Source: JAKZVK01 sp965248255 (lineage in GTDB: Bacteria > Acidobacteriota > Terriglobia > Bryobacterales > UBA6623). Taken from it: a stretch of DNA of 64,000 bases. Positions 44,015 to 52,866 of the stretch are shown one piece after another. Below the pieces are notes generated by a model. It was given only the letters and a program-made list of their open reading frames with translations. It was not told the origin of the DNA and made no database searches. The number at the start of each line of letters is the position of its first letter. Position 1 is the stretch's first letter. Where the stretch lies: the NCBI GenBank assembly GCA_965248255.1, contig CBDFIW010000003.1, positions 2,480,001 to 2,544,000 of the forward strand, written 5' to 3'. The translations under genes and the position numbers were made by a program.

Positions 44015-44797
44015 CTACCCGTAGTGCTTCCTCAACCAGCTCGTCAGGCTTTCAAACGCCGTGTCGGGCGTGTCGGCCCTGCGAAACAGGTGGCGGTCCC
44101 CAGGGTCGATGGTTCCCAGTTCCTCCATGGCGTCGAAATGGAGTACCTTGTCCCAATACTCAGTGCCGTAGAGAACGACCAGCATTTCCTTTCCGAACTT
44201 GTGGGTTTGGGTGAGGGTGAGGATTTCCATCATCTCGTCGAGGGTGCCGAATCCCCCGGGGAAAACGATGAGAGCCTTGGCTGGGTAGGCGAACCACAAC
44301 TTCCTCATGAAGAAGTAATGGAACTGCAAGCATAGCTCGGGCGTGACGTAGGGATTGGGCTCTTGCTCGCCGGGCAAGCTGATGTTGAGTCCGATCGATC
44401 GGCCTCCAGCCTCGTGAGCGCCTCGATTCGCCGCCTCCATGATGCCGGGACCGCCTCCGGAGCAGATCACGTACCGGTCCTGCTGCTCGGAGAGTCCCAT
44501 GGACCAAGTCGTCAGGCGGGAGGACAGACTGCGGGCCTCCTCGTAGTAGCGGCTTCCGAGACGGCATCTCTCGGCGGCCCGTACGTCCTTAGGCGTCCGG
44601 GCCTGGGCCACTCGTTTCTCGGCGGTCTCAGCGTCGCAGAAGCGCGCCGAGCCAAAGAAGACGATCGTGTCGCGCACCCCGAAGCGGTCGAGGCAGCTCT
44701 TCGGCCCCAAGTATTCCGAGAGGATACGAAGGGTGCGGGCGCTCGCGCTGTGGAGGAATGCCGGGTTTTCATAACATTTGGGGGGCATTTGCGTCAT
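44015..44797 (-). CDS. LOG-family (TIGR00730) nucleoside-5'-monophosphate phosphoribohydrolase-like protein
   Basis: A 260-residue Rossmann-fold protein. ICSGGGPGIMEAANRGAHEA and VFPGGFGTLDEMMEILTLTQ carry the two LOG signatures (the P-G-G-x-G-T-x-x-E motif binds phosphate and holds the catalytic Glu). Family members release nucleobases from nucleotide monophosphates; some make cytokinins. The N-terminal ~50 residues are longer than in the minimal LOG proteins. The ATG at 44795-44797 has AAGGAG upstream. It lies downstream of a molybdoenzyme and a small conserved gene on the same strand. Confidence 0.82.
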   Translation of the reverse strand: MTQMPPKCYENPAFLHSASARTLRILSEYLGPKSCLDRFGVRDTIVFFGSARFCDAETAEKRVAQARTPKDVRAAERCRLGSRYYEEARSLSSRLTTWSMGLSEQQDRYVICSGGGPGIMEAANRGAHEAGGRSIGLNISLPGEQEPNPYVTPELCLQFHYFFMRKLWFAYPAKALIVFPGGFGTLDEMMEILTLTQTHKFGKEMLVVLYGTEYWDKVLHFDAMEELGTIDPGDRHLFRRADTPDTAFESLTSWLRKHYG

Positions 44798-44892
44798 GGT
44801 GGAGGCGTCTCCTTGTGGGGGAAGGGTGCGCGGTGAGTGAACCGCCCGTCGCGTGGGCCGGCAGCAAGGGTGCATGTCGCCGGCGTTCGGGC

Positions 44893-45309
44893 TTACCAGT
44901 CGAGCGTCTCGGCATGCCCTTCGATGTCGCGGGTTGAGATTCGCACGTCCGCCGGGCCGCTGCCCAGGTCGTGGCGCTCGTCGAAGGCCTCGAACAATGA
45001 CAGCTTCACTAAGGCGTACTTCTCCGTGCTGTTCAGCTCACGGCCATGGGCTTGCTGCCATTCATCGACCGTTTGCCGGCTGAGGAAAACCGTGATCGGG
45101 AAGCGAGAGGCGCGGTCCGACGTGACACTGAAGACGTGCTCGTGGCCACTTTGCCCTTCCCGTTGGCCTTCGCGGTAGCCCTCGTAGAAGTATTGGTAGA
45201 CGTACCCGGTGTCGGCGGAGTAGGTCTTTTCGCGACGGACCTTGGGTGTGCCCAGAAGAGTAGGGGGCGGCGCTTCCTTCTTGAGCAGACGGGCCAGCCA
45301 AGCAAGCAT
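44893..45309 (-). CDS. Conserved small protein of unknown function
   Basis: A 138-residue protein starting MLAWLARLLKKEAPPP at the ATG 45307-45309, with no signal peptide or membrane segment. It contains a Tyr/Glu-rich region (YVYQYFYEGYREGQREG) followed by VTVFLSRQTVDEWQQ-like text and an acidic C-terminus. I recognise no domain. It starts 20 nt after the molybdoenzyme stop, so the two are probably co-transcribed. It could be an accessory protein, but nothing in the sequence proves this. Confidence 0.65.
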   Translation of the reverse strand: MLAWLARLLKKEAPPPTLLGTPKVRREKTYSADTGYVYQYFYEGYREGQREGQSGHEHVFSVTSDRASRFPITVFLSRQTVDEWQQAHGRELNSTEKYALVKLSLFEAFDERHDLGSGPADVRISTRDIEGHAETLDW

Positions 45310-45329
45310 GGGTCTCGATAGGAGCGGCC

Positions 45330-45941
45330 TTACTGGCCGCGGTAGCGCTGCTCCTTGAACGGGTCGCCGTACATGTGGTATCCGGCCTGCTCCCAAAAGC
45401 CAGGCCGATCCACCGCGATGAAGTCGAGACCGCGCACCCACTTGGCGCTCTTCCAGGCGTATAGGTGCGGGACGACCAGCCGTAGCGGCGCGCCGTGCTC
45501 GGCGCTGAGGGGTTCGGGAGCATGCCGATCGGCCAAGAGCACGGTGTCGCGGAGTAGATCTTCCAGCGGTACGTTCGTCGTGTAGCCGCCGTCCGCCTTC
45601 ACCACTACGAACTTGGCCTCCGGTTTCGGTCGAGCGCGTTGGGCGAGCACACGGAAGGATACGCCCTCCCATTCGTTGTCGAACTTGCTCCACGTCGTCA
45701 CGCAGTGGAAATCGGCTTGGATCTTTGTTCGAGGCAGGGCCTGGAACTCGTCCCACGTCAAAGTGAAGGGACTTTCCACGAGGCCGGAAACAGAGAAATC
45801 CCAGTTCGTAGGATCGAAAGTGGGCACGTCTCCTTCATGCAGCACCGGCCACTTAAGTGTCAGAGACTGACCCGGTGGCAGGCGTCCTTCCTGTCGCCGT
45901 TGCGCTTCGAGCTGCTTGCGCTCCGTGCTGAAACGCATCAT
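45330..45941 (-). CDS. Sulfite-oxidase-like molybdopterin oxidoreductase
   Basis: A 203-residue single-domain molybdenum enzyme of the YedY/sulfite oxidase superfamily. FHCVTTWSKFDNEWEGV carries the Cys that ligates molybdenum, preceded by FTLTWDEFQALPRTK and followed by the conserved EHGAPLRLVVPHLYAWKSAK block. The family's dimerisation domain is absent, as in cytosolic sulfite-oxidase-like proteins. There is no signal peptide, so it is probably cytoplasmic, unlike MsrP. The substrate is unknown. It is the first gene of the run 45941-44015. Confidence 0.87.
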   Translation of the reverse strand: MMRFSTERKQLEAQRRQEGRLPPGQSLTLKWPVLHEGDVPTFDPTNWDFSVSGLVESPFTLTWDEFQALPRTKIQADFHCVTTWSKFDNEWEGVSFRVLAQRARPKPEAKFVVVKADGGYTTNVPLEDLLRDTVLLADRHAPEPLSAEHGAPLRLVVPHLYAWKSAKWVRGLDFIAVDRPGFWEQAGYHMYGDPFKEQRYRGQ

Positions 45942-46030
45942 TGTGGCGCACGGCCCTACCGTCCAGCGTCGCGCCGTGCGCGACGTTCTCCTCCGCCCGG
46001 CAAGCCCGCCGATTAAACTGAGAGTCTATC

Positions 46031-46441
46031 ATGCAGCCGGACCCCCGAAAGCTGTTCCAGCAGGGCATCGATCTGTTCAATCGCGGCGAGTTTTATGACT
46101 GTCACGAGGTGCTCGAAGAGGTCTGGACGCCCACCGCGCAGCCCGACCGTTGGTTCCTGCAGAGCCTCATTCACTTCGCGGTTGGGTTCTACCACCACCG
46201 CAACGACAACTTCATCGGCGCCGTCCGCCAGTTAGAGAAGGGCCTTAAGAAGATCCAGGGCTACCTGCCCGAATGGGATGGAGTCGACACGGCTGCTATT
46301 GAGCGCGACGTGCGGCGCTGCCTCGCAACGATCGAGGCGGGAGGCCGGGTGGAGGGTTTCCCCAAGATCGAGCAAACCAGCCCGTACCCGGGCCCTAGAA
46401 CCGGTTGGAAAGCTATTATTGAATCCCGCAAATTATTATGA
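46031..46441 (+). CDS. DUF309 family protein, 3' end altered by IS630 insertion
   Basis: A 136-residue all-helical protein. FYDCHEVLEEVWTP at about 22-35 is the DUF309 signature, followed by RWFLQSLIHFAVGFYHHRND and a long C-terminal extension. The function is unknown. The last codons (ESRKLL and stop) are read from the IS630 element that begins at 46419. Removing the element and one TA gives a frame ending AISSMPGA, so the native C-terminus was about the same length but different. Confidence 0.8.
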   Translation: MQPDPRKLFQQGIDLFNRGEFYDCHEVLEEVWTPTAQPDRWFLQSLIHFAVGFYHHRNDNFIGAVRQLEKGLKKIQGYLPEWDGVDTAAIERDVRRCLATIEAGGRVEGFPKIEQTSPYPGPRTGWKAIIESRKLL

Positions 46442-47510
46442 CACTTTTTGACAGTGTGGGGCATCTATATATGTATGGGCAACCCCAAAGGTGTGAAGCG
46501 GGATTTCAAGGCGCTGGAGAAGCGCCGTTTCGAAGCGATGCGGCTGCTCCACCAAGGCCACAATCAGTCCGAGACGGCGAGACGGCTGAACGTCGCTCGC
46601 CAAACCGTCAGTGAGTGGCGGCGGCAATACCGCGAGCAGGGTGCGGCCGGACTCCGCCAGGCCGGGCGCGCCGGACGCAAGCCGCTCCTCGATGCCGCAC
46701 AACGCGAACGCCTGACGTCGCTGCTGCTGGAAGGCCCGGAAGCCCACGGCTTCCCAACGCCCCTGTGGAGCTGTCCGCGGGTGGCTCGGCTGACCGGAGA
46801 CGAGTTCGGGGTCGCATACCACGCAGGCCACGCCTGGAAGATCCTGCGAGCGCTCGACTGGAGCCCGCAACGCCCGGCCGGAAAGGCGCGCGAGCGCAAC
46901 GAAGAGCGGATCCGCACCTGGAAGCGCAAGACCTGGAAGCGCATTAAAAAAGCCCAAAACGAAGGCCGTACGCTCGTCTTCATCGACGAAAGCGGATTGA
47001 GTCAGAAGCCGCATCGCTGCCGCACCTGGGCGCCACGTGGCCAAACACCGGTGCTGCAGTTTAACTTCAACTGGGAGAAGCTTTCCGTCTCGGCGGGGCT
47101 GACGCTGCGTAACTTCTACTTCCGGCTCTATCCCGGTGCGATCGGCAAAGAGCAAGTGACCGACTTTCTCAAGGCGTTGGTACGTCATATCGATCGCCCG
47201 CTGCTGATCGTCTGGGATCGGCTGCCGGCGCACCGTAGCCGCCTGGTGCAAGAGTTCATCGAACTCTCCGAAGGCCACATCGCAACCGAGTACTTGCCAC
47301 CCTATGCGCCGGAGTTGAATCCGGTGGAATACATCTGGGCTTACTGGAAGCAGCACGAGTTGCCGAACGTCTGTCCGAAAGACTACGGCGAGCTGAACGA
47401 GCGGGCCCGCAAGGCACTCCGCCGCATGTACCGCAAACCGCGTTTGATCACGGCCTTCTGGAAACAGTCTTCTCTTTGTTTTGACTGACTCTATATTATG
47501 CGGCAGTCAA
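46419..47510 (+). mobile_element. IS630-family insertion sequence, copy 1 (intact)
   Basis: 1,092 bp flanked by TA on both sides (46417-46418 and 47511-47512), the IS630 target duplication. Ends: TTGAATCCCGCA on the left; the reverse complement of the right end is TTGACTGCCGCATAATA, an imperfect terminal inverted repeat. It carries one uninterrupted transposase gene. A nearly identical copy is at 61402-62495. Confidence 0.9.
46475..47488 (+). CDS. IS630-family transposase (copy 1)
   Basis: A 337-residue transposase. An N-terminal helix-turn-helix (NQSETARRLNVARQTVSEWR) is followed by a winged-helix linker and a DDE core: Asp171 in VFIDESGLS, Asp248 in LIVWDRLPAH and Glu285 in LPPYAPELNPVEYIW. 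The frame is complete and the A-tract at 46945-46950 has six A's. I chose the ATG at 46475 because it begins the conserved part; a TTG upstream adds nine residues. The element is probably still mobile. Confidence 0.9.
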   Translation: MGNPKGVKRDFKALEKRRFEAMRLLHQGHNQSETARRLNVARQTVSEWRRQYREQGAAGLRQAGRAGRKPLLDAAQRERLTSLLLEGPEAHGFPTPLWSCPRVARLTGDEFGVAYHAGHAWKILRALDWSPQRPAGKARERNEERIRTWKRKTWKRIKKAQNEGRTLVFIDESGLSQKPHRCRTWAPRGQTPVLQFNFNWEKLSVSAGLTLRNFYFRLYPGAIGKEQVTDFLKALVRHIDRPLLIVWDRLPAHRSRLVQEFIELSEGHIATEYLPPYAPELNPVEYIWAYWKQHELPNVCPKDYGELNERARKALRRMYRKPRLITAFWKQSSLCFD

Positions 47511-47627
47511 TAGTTCCATGCCGGGCGCGTAAGCAAGCGGTGCCGGCACGGAAGATAGGCGGCATGAAACCAAGCCTGGCTTATACTGGGGAACTGTTTT
47601 TCAAGCCTCTAGGCTTTCCGCAGCTTC

Positions 47628-49091
47628 ATGTCCTCGTACCCTCGAGTCGCTACCTTCAAGACGGCTGAGGCCTTCCGGGAACATCTGGCCGAGCTCGGTC
47701 TTTCCATCGAATGTGACGACCACATTCAAACCGCGCCCGACTCGCCGATGGCCCAGCCACTCGACATCGACGGCTTTCGCGTTGGCAACCGCTGGGTCAT
47801 CCATCCGATGGAGGGCTGGGATGCTGAAACCGACGGCCACCCCAGCTACCTCGTCCGCCGCCGCTGGAGGCATTTCGGCATCAGCGGAGCCAAGTGGATC
47901 TGGGGCGGTGAAGCGATGGCTGTCCAGCCCGATGCGCGAGCCAACCCTAACCAACTCATCATCAACGAAGATACACGCGACGGCCTCGTGCGCCTCCATC
48001 GAGAGCTGCTCGATGCCCACCACGAGGCGTTCGGCACCTCGGACGACCTGCTGGTCGGCTTCCAATTGACCCACTCGGGACGCTTCTGCAAACCCTTCCG
48101 CAATGATCGTCCCGAGCCCAAGATCCTCTACCACCATCCGCTGCTCGACCGGAAGTTCAAGATCCCCGAGGACTATCCCGTGCTCAGCGATGACGAGATC
48201 CGGCGTATCATCGAGCGCTACATCGCGGCGGGGCGTATCGCCGAGTCGTGTGGCGCCGCCTTCGTTGACGTCAAACACTGCCACGGCTATCTGGGACACG
48301 AGTTCCTGAGCGCCAACAAGCGCCCCGGTCCCTATGGCGGCTCGTTTGAAAACCGCACGCGGTTCTTGCGGGAGATCGTCGAAGGCATCCGCGCCGAAAC
48401 GACCCACCTCAAGATCGGCGTCCGGCTGAGCGCTTTCGATTTCGCGCCCTTCCACCCCGACCCCGACCGCAGCGAGGGCAAGAAGCTCGGCCCCGGCATC
48501 CCGGACGACTTCTCTGCCTGCCTGCCTTATGACTATGGGTTCGGGACCGACAAGTCGGAGCCTGTGCGCTACCAGTTGGGCGAGACTGAGCGGTTCGTTA
48601 AATTGCTGCGGGAGCTAGACATCCGCATGCTGAATGTAAGCGGTGGCAGCCCCTACTACACCCCGCACATCCAGCGGCCCGCGTTGTTTCCACCCTCGGA
48701 CGGTTATCAACCGCCCGAAGACCCCCTAGTCGGCTGCGCCCGACAGATCGAGGTCACGGCGGCGCTCAAGAAACGTTTCCCCGACATGGCGATCGTCGGT
48801 ACGGCCTATTCGTATTTGCAGGAGTACCTGCCCCACGTGGCGCAGTGGGCGGTCCGCACGGGCCGAACCGACACCGTGGGGCTGGGACGGGTTGTCCTCT
48901 CCTACCCGACCCTGCCCCGCGACACATTGGAGAAGGGCGAGCTGGACAGCAAGCACATCTGCCGCACGTTCAGCGACTGCACCACCGGTCCTCGCAAGGG
49001 ACTCATGTCGGGGTGCTTCCCGCTTGACACGTTCTACAGGAACCTGCCCGAGGCGGGGCAACTCAAGAAGTTCAAGGCCGAGTTTCGATAG
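47628..49091 (+). CDS. Old Yellow Enzyme family NADH:flavin oxidoreductase
   Basis: A 487-residue FMN-dependent TIM-barrel oxidoreductase. IHPMEGWDAETDGHP resembles the FMN-contacting start of the family, QLTHSGRF the second block, FVDVKHCHGYLGHEFLS-ANKR the substrate His-x-x-H region, and YGGSFENRTRFLREIVE the signature after strand 5. At 487 residues it is longer than classic OYE (about 360) but shorter than 2,4-dienoyl-CoA reductase; no iron-sulfur domain is seen. The substrate is unknown. It stands alone after the IS630 element. Confidence 0.87.
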   Translation: MSSYPRVATFKTAEAFREHLAELGLSIECDDHIQTAPDSPMAQPLDIDGFRVGNRWVIHPMEGWDAETDGHPSYLVRRRWRHFGISGAKWIWGGEAMAVQPDARANPNQLIINEDTRDGLVRLHRELLDAHHEAFGTSDDLLVGFQLTHSGRFCKPFRNDRPEPKILYHHPLLDRKFKIPEDYPVLSDDEIRRIIERYIAAGRIAESCGAAFVDVKHCHGYLGHEFLSANKRPGPYGGSFENRTRFLREIVEGIRAETTHLKIGVRLSAFDFAPFHPDPDRSEGKKLGPGIPDDFSACLPYDYGFGTDKSEPVRYQLGETERFVKLLRELDIRMLNVSGGSPYYTPHIQRPALFPPSDGYQPPEDPLVGCARQIEVTAALKKRFPDMAIVGTAYSYLQEYLPHVAQWAVRTGRTDTVGLGRVVLSYPTLPRDTLEKGELDSKHICRTFSDCTTGPRKGLMSGCFPLDTFYRNLPEAGQLKKFKAEFR

Positions 49092-49175
49092 GGGTGGGCC
49101 AACGTTAGCGTCGGGCGAGCCTGGCCGGCCGGGCTTCTGCGTACCGCGCTCAATCGAAGACGGAGGACAGCCTCA

Positions 49176-49631
49176 CTACGAGGGATTCTCGATCACTGTC
49201 GAATGATCGAGAGGATGCTTCCACAGCAAGCCGGGAAATCGCGCGAAGTCACGGTCCGCGGTGATCCAAACACACCCCGCCTCGACCGCCAAGGCGGCGT
49301 ACCAGGCGTCCGTAACGAGATTGGCCTTCGCGCCCCCTTTCTCGCACAGTGTTTCGAACAGCGGCCAGTGGCGATCCGCCGGACGAACCAGGCGGCATAG
49401 AGCATGGTCACGAAGCGTTTGAACGAACGCAAAAGCTTCTTTCAACGACGATGGGTGACGGAAAACCCTCGGGTGCGTTGTCACTCTTACAACTGCTGAA
49501 AGAACCTGCTCCGATATGCCGAAGGCGGAATCGCCGTTCACAACGTTAAGAAGCCAACGGCGGTATTCGGCATGCCGGACCGAGTCGCTCCGAAACGCGT
49601 AAACCAGCACGTTTACGTCAACAAGGATCAC
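49176..49631 (-). CDS. PIN-domain toxin (VapC type)
   Basis: A 151-residue ribonuclease toxin. The acidic PIN site is visible: LVDVNVLVYAF (Asp5), a central Glu in SEQVLS, and LVTDAWYAALAVEAG with ITADRDFARFPGL (the third and fourth acids). The start overlaps the antitoxin stop by ATGA, the normal TA arrangement. The target RNA is unknown. Confidence 0.88.
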   Translation of the reverse strand: MILVDVNVLVYAFRSDSVRHAEYRRWLLNVVNGDSAFGISEQVLSAVVRVTTHPRVFRHPSSLKEAFAFVQTLRDHALCRLVRPADRHWPLFETLCEKGGAKANLVTDAWYAALAVEAGCVWITADRDFARFPGLLWKHPLDHSTVIENPS

Positions 49632-49873
49632 TCACGGCCCTCCATGACGTCTTCGAGGGAGGCTGAGTTGTCCAGGTCGACCCCGGGCAGCAACCCTCCC
49701 TCGCCCGCGACGGGAAGGTCGCACCGAGATTGTTTGCGAGATGCCGTGCGTCCTGTGTAAGCCGCCAGGATTGCCGCCGAGACGATCTCCCCAAGCGGCT
49801 GCCCTGTTTCTGCCGCTTTCCTCCTACACAGCTCGAGTGCCTGGTCTTGAATGTTGATCGTAGTCCTCACCAT
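49628..49873 (-). CDS. Antitoxin of the VapBC pair (ribbon-helix-helix type)
   Basis: An 81-residue protein beginning MVRTTINIQDQALELCRRKA and continuing AAETGQPLGEIVSAAI, a CopG-like ribbon-helix-helix DNA-binding pattern, followed by a flexible acidic tail that would neutralise the toxin. Several ATGs lie in frame (49873, 49876, 49885) and the exact start is uncertain. Just upstream is CATCATGATG (49893-49902), a perfect palindrome that is a candidate operator for autoregulation. Confidence 0.82.
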   Translation of the reverse strand: MVRTTINIQDQALELCRRKAAETGQPLGEIVSAAILAAYTGRTASRKQSRCDLPVAGEGGLLPGVDLDNSASLEDVMEGRE

Positions 49874-49993
49874 CATCAGTATCATGTGGGGGCATCATGA
49901 TGTCAAGTACTGATGTAGTGATGAGTCAAGCCCCGCGACCTGTTGTGCTCCGAGCCGGTCTGTGATTGCCGCACGCGACATTCGTGCTGTTCC

Positions 49994-51589
49994 TTACTCC
50001 GCCAGCTCGATCGAACGGGTGAAGCGGACCGCTTCGAGGCCGCTGAGTTGATCGAGCACCCTCTTCGGCATCGGACCGTCGATGCGGATCACGGCGACGG
50101 CTTCCGTCGGGCCGTCGGCCCCCGGTCGGCGGTCGCGGCGGCCGAGGGAAAAGTCCGCAATGTTGATCTGGTTGTCTCCGAGGATGGTGCCCATGCGGCC
50201 GATGACGCCCGGTACGTCGACGTTCTTGGTGAAGACCATATGGCCGGTGAGCGAGGCCTCGACATAGATCCCGTCGACGCTGATCAGGCGCGGCGAGCCG
50301 TCGGGAAAGACCATGCCGTCCACCGCGCGGCGGCCGTCCTCGGTCTCGAGCGTCAGGGCCAGGGAATCGCTTGCGTGGTTGCGCGCGCGGCGGTCCTCGC
50401 TGACCATCAGGCCCCGGCCGGCTGCCACCTGCGCAGCGTTGATCAGGTTGGAGGGCTGGGAGAGGAACCGATTCAGCACGCCCATCAGCGCCGCGTTGCG
50501 AACCAGGCTGGAGTTCGCCGCCTCGAGTTTCCCTGAATACGTGATCTTGATCCGGCTCGGAGGCCCGGTGGCGATCTGCGCGACGAACGACCCCAACCGC
50601 TCGGCCAAGTCGAGATCCGGCTTCAGGAGCTGGTATTGCTCGGCGCTGATCGAGGGCATGTTGACGGCGTTGGTGACGACGCCGCTGTTGAGGAAGTCGC
50701 GCATCTGCTCGGCGATCTGGATGCCGACGGATTCCTGCGCCTCCTCGGTCGAGCCACCAATGTGCGGGGTGGCGATGACGCGGTCGTCGGCCAGCAGTGC
50801 TGACTCGGCTGACGGCGGTTCGGTCTCGAACACATCGAGCGCCGCGCCCCCCACCTTGCCGCTCGCGAGCGCCGTTTCAAGCGCTTCGGGATCGATCAAC
50901 TCGCCGCGCGCGCAGTTGATGATGCGCACGCCGTCTTTCATCTTGGCGAAGGCGTCTTGGTTCAACAGCCGGCGGGTATCGGCGGTCAGCGACAGGTGCA
51001 GGGTGATGTAGTCACTGCGGGCGTAGAGTTCGTCCAGTTCGACCATCTCGACGCCGCGGTCCTGGGCGAGGTCGCGCGAGACGAAGGGATCGTTGGCGAT
51101 GAGCTGCATCCGAAACGGACGCGCCCGGCGCGCCACTTGCAAGCCGATATTCCCCAGCCCGATGATGCCCAGCGTTTTCCCGCTCACCTCGGTGCCGAGG
51201 AACTTCTTCTTCTCCCACTTGCCGGCCTTGGTCGATGTGTTGGCCTGAGGGACGGACCGCGACAGCGCCAACAGCAGGGCCAACGTGTGTTCGGCGACCG
51301 AGATGGCATTGCCGCCGGGCGTGTTCATCACCAAGACGCCACGATCGGTCGCGGCCTCGGTGTCAACGTTGTCGATGCCGACGCCGGCGCGGCCGATAAC
51401 TCGCAGCTTCGGCGCTTTGACGAGAATCTCACCCGTCACTTGGGCGCCGCTTCGCACGAGCAGCCCATCCGCTTCGGCGAGATGCTCGACGAACTCGAGC
51501 GGTGACGAAGCAATGACGGTCCAACCAGGTTCGGCCCGCAGCAGGCCCAGCGCCACCGGAGAAACGTTATCCGCAACAACGATCTTCAA
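49994..51589 (-). CDS. serA: D-3-phosphoglycerate dehydrogenase
   Basis: A 531-residue enzyme: 3-phosphoglycerate to 3-phosphohydroxypyruvate, the first step of serine synthesis. The NAD-binding loop GIIGLGNIGLQVARRA, the catalytic Arg in NCARGELID, the Glu in VFETEPP and the His in ATPHIGGSTEEAQ are in place. An ASB domain and a C-terminal ACT domain (about 455-531, HMVFTKNVDVPGVIGRMGTI) give the long type 1 form, with ACT-mediated serine feedback possible. The TTG start at 51587-51589 has AGGG upstream. It follows the aminotransferase gene by 74 nt. Confidence 0.95.
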   Translation of the reverse strand: MKIVVADNVSPVALGLLRAEPGWTVIASSPLEFVEHLAEADGLLVRSGAQVTGEILVKAPKLRVIGRAGVGIDNVDTEAATDRGVLVMNTPGGNAISVAEHTLALLLALSRSVPQANTSTKAGKWEKKKFLGTEVSGKTLGIIGLGNIGLQVARRARPFRMQLIANDPFVSRDLAQDRGVEMVELDELYARSDYITLHLSLTADTRRLLNQDAFAKMKDGVRIINCARGELIDPEALETALASGKVGGAALDVFETEPPSAESALLADDRVIATPHIGGSTEEAQESVGIQIAEQMRDFLNSGVVTNAVNMPSISAEQYQLLKPDLDLAERLGSFVAQIATGPPSRIKITYSGKLEAANSSLVRNAALMGVLNRFLSQPSNLINAAQVAAGRGLMVSEDRRARNHASDSLALTLETEDGRRAVDGMVFPDGSPRLISVDGIYVEASLTGHMVFTKNVDVPGVIGRMGTILGDNQINIADFSLGRRDRRPGADGPTEAVAVIRIDGPMPKRVLDQLSGLEAVRFTRSIELAE

Positions 51590-51663
51590 TGAGTATTTAC
51601 CCTTCGTGGCGGGGGCGATCCGGCTCCGTAGCGCAGTTCTCGAAGAGAGCCGCGGGTTTTCGC

Positions 51664-52866
51664 TTAACTTGCTCCCACCGACGGGTTCCCGACCGCCGCC
51701 GTTTCGGGCTCTGCCAACGCTGCCGCGTCCGCGTAGACCTGCTGCGACCGCCTCACCCCGGCCCCGAGCTCGACAGGGTGACCTAGCCCGCCCAGAATCA
51801 ATTCCAGTTCCGCAATCACCGCGAAGAGGTCGTGAAAGTCGAAATAGCCGAGGTGTGCCACGCGGATAATCTTTCCCTTCATCGAGCCCTGTCCATTGGC
51901 GATGATGGCGCCGAAGCGGTGCTTAAACTGTTTGACGATGTCGCTTGAGTCGATGCCTTCCGGCGCCAGGATCGACGTTAGCGCACCGGCGGGAGTTGCC
52001 TTGGCAAACAACTCCAGCCCCAGTCCGATAGCCGCCTCGCGGCACGCGCGAGCCAGTGTTTGGGCATTGTCGATCAGGTCTTGCCGGCCCACTTCGCGGA
52101 TGTATCGCAACGTCTCAGCCAAACCCAACAGCAGTGACGTTGCGGGTGTCCATGGCGACTCGCCTTTGTCGCCGGCTGCCTTGTGCTTCAGCAGGTCGAA
52201 ATAGAAACACGGCGATCCGCGTCGCTCCGCGCGCTTCCACGCCTTGGGGCTGATAGAGAGAAAGGCCAGTCCCGGTGGGATCATCGCCGCCTTCTGCGAC
52301 CCGCCGATCACCACGTCCAAACCCCATCCGTCGATGTCGAGGTTGCTGGTGCCCAATCCTGTGATTGCATCGACGACGAGAATCGCATCCGTCGCGCCTA
52401 CGGTCTCGGCCATGGCCCGAACGTCGTGCGACACTCCGGTCGAGCTTTCCGTCGCCTGGACAAAGACACCCTGAAGGCCTGGTTCGGCACGGAGAGCGTC
52501 AGCGACTCTCTCGGGTGTAACCGCGTCTCCGTAAGGAGCTTCGAGGACGGTTGCCTTGAGTCCGAACGCCCCCGCCAACTCCACCCAGCGCTCGCCGAAC
52601 TTGCCGGCCGAGACAATGAGCACCCTGTCGCCCGCCGAGAACAGGTTCGAGACGGCGCCCTCCATGGCGCCCGTCCCGGAGGCGGTGAACACCATGACGT
52701 CGTTTGCTGTACCCATGAAGTACTGCAGGTCGATCAGCACTTGCTTGTAAAGGTGCCGGAAATCCTCGGTGCGGTGGTGGATGTCCGCGCCGGCCATGGC
52801 GCGAACGGCAGGCGGGTAGAGCGGGGTCGGGCCCGGAGTCAGAAGTCGAAGCTTGCGGATGTGCAT
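51664..52866 (-). CDS. Class V PLP aminotransferase (alanine-glyoxylate/serine-pyruvate type)
   Basis: A 400-residue PLP enzyme. LLTPGPTPLYPPAVRAMA opens the fold, FTASGTGAMEGAV is the phosphate-binding loop, VVDAITGLGTSNLDIDGWG holds the PLP-contacting Asp, and IGGSQKAAMIPPGLAF the Schiff-base Lys. Such enzymes are annotated as alanine-glyoxylate or serine-pyruvate aminotransferases. Its place directly upstream of serA suggests it works as the phosphoserine/serine transaminase in serine synthesis, as in several organisms lacking a classic serC. That role is inferred from position. Confidence 0.87.
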   Translation of the reverse strand: MHIRKLRLLTPGPTPLYPPAVRAMAGADIHHRTEDFRHLYKQVLIDLQYFMGTANDVMVFTASGTGAMEGAVSNLFSAGDRVLIVSAGKFGERWVELAGAFGLKATVLEAPYGDAVTPERVADALRAEPGLQGVFVQATESSTGVSHDVRAMAETVGATDAILVVDAITGLGTSNLDIDGWGLDVVIGGSQKAAMIPPGLAFLSISPKAWKRAERRGSPCFYFDLLKHKAAGDKGESPWTPATSLLLGLAETLRYIREVGRQDLIDNAQTLARACREAAIGLGLELFAKATPAGALTSILAPEGIDSSDIVKQFKHRFGAIIANGQGSMKGKIIRVAHLGYFDFHDLFAVIAELELILGGLGHPVELGAGVRRSQQVYADAAALAEPETAAVGNPSVGAS

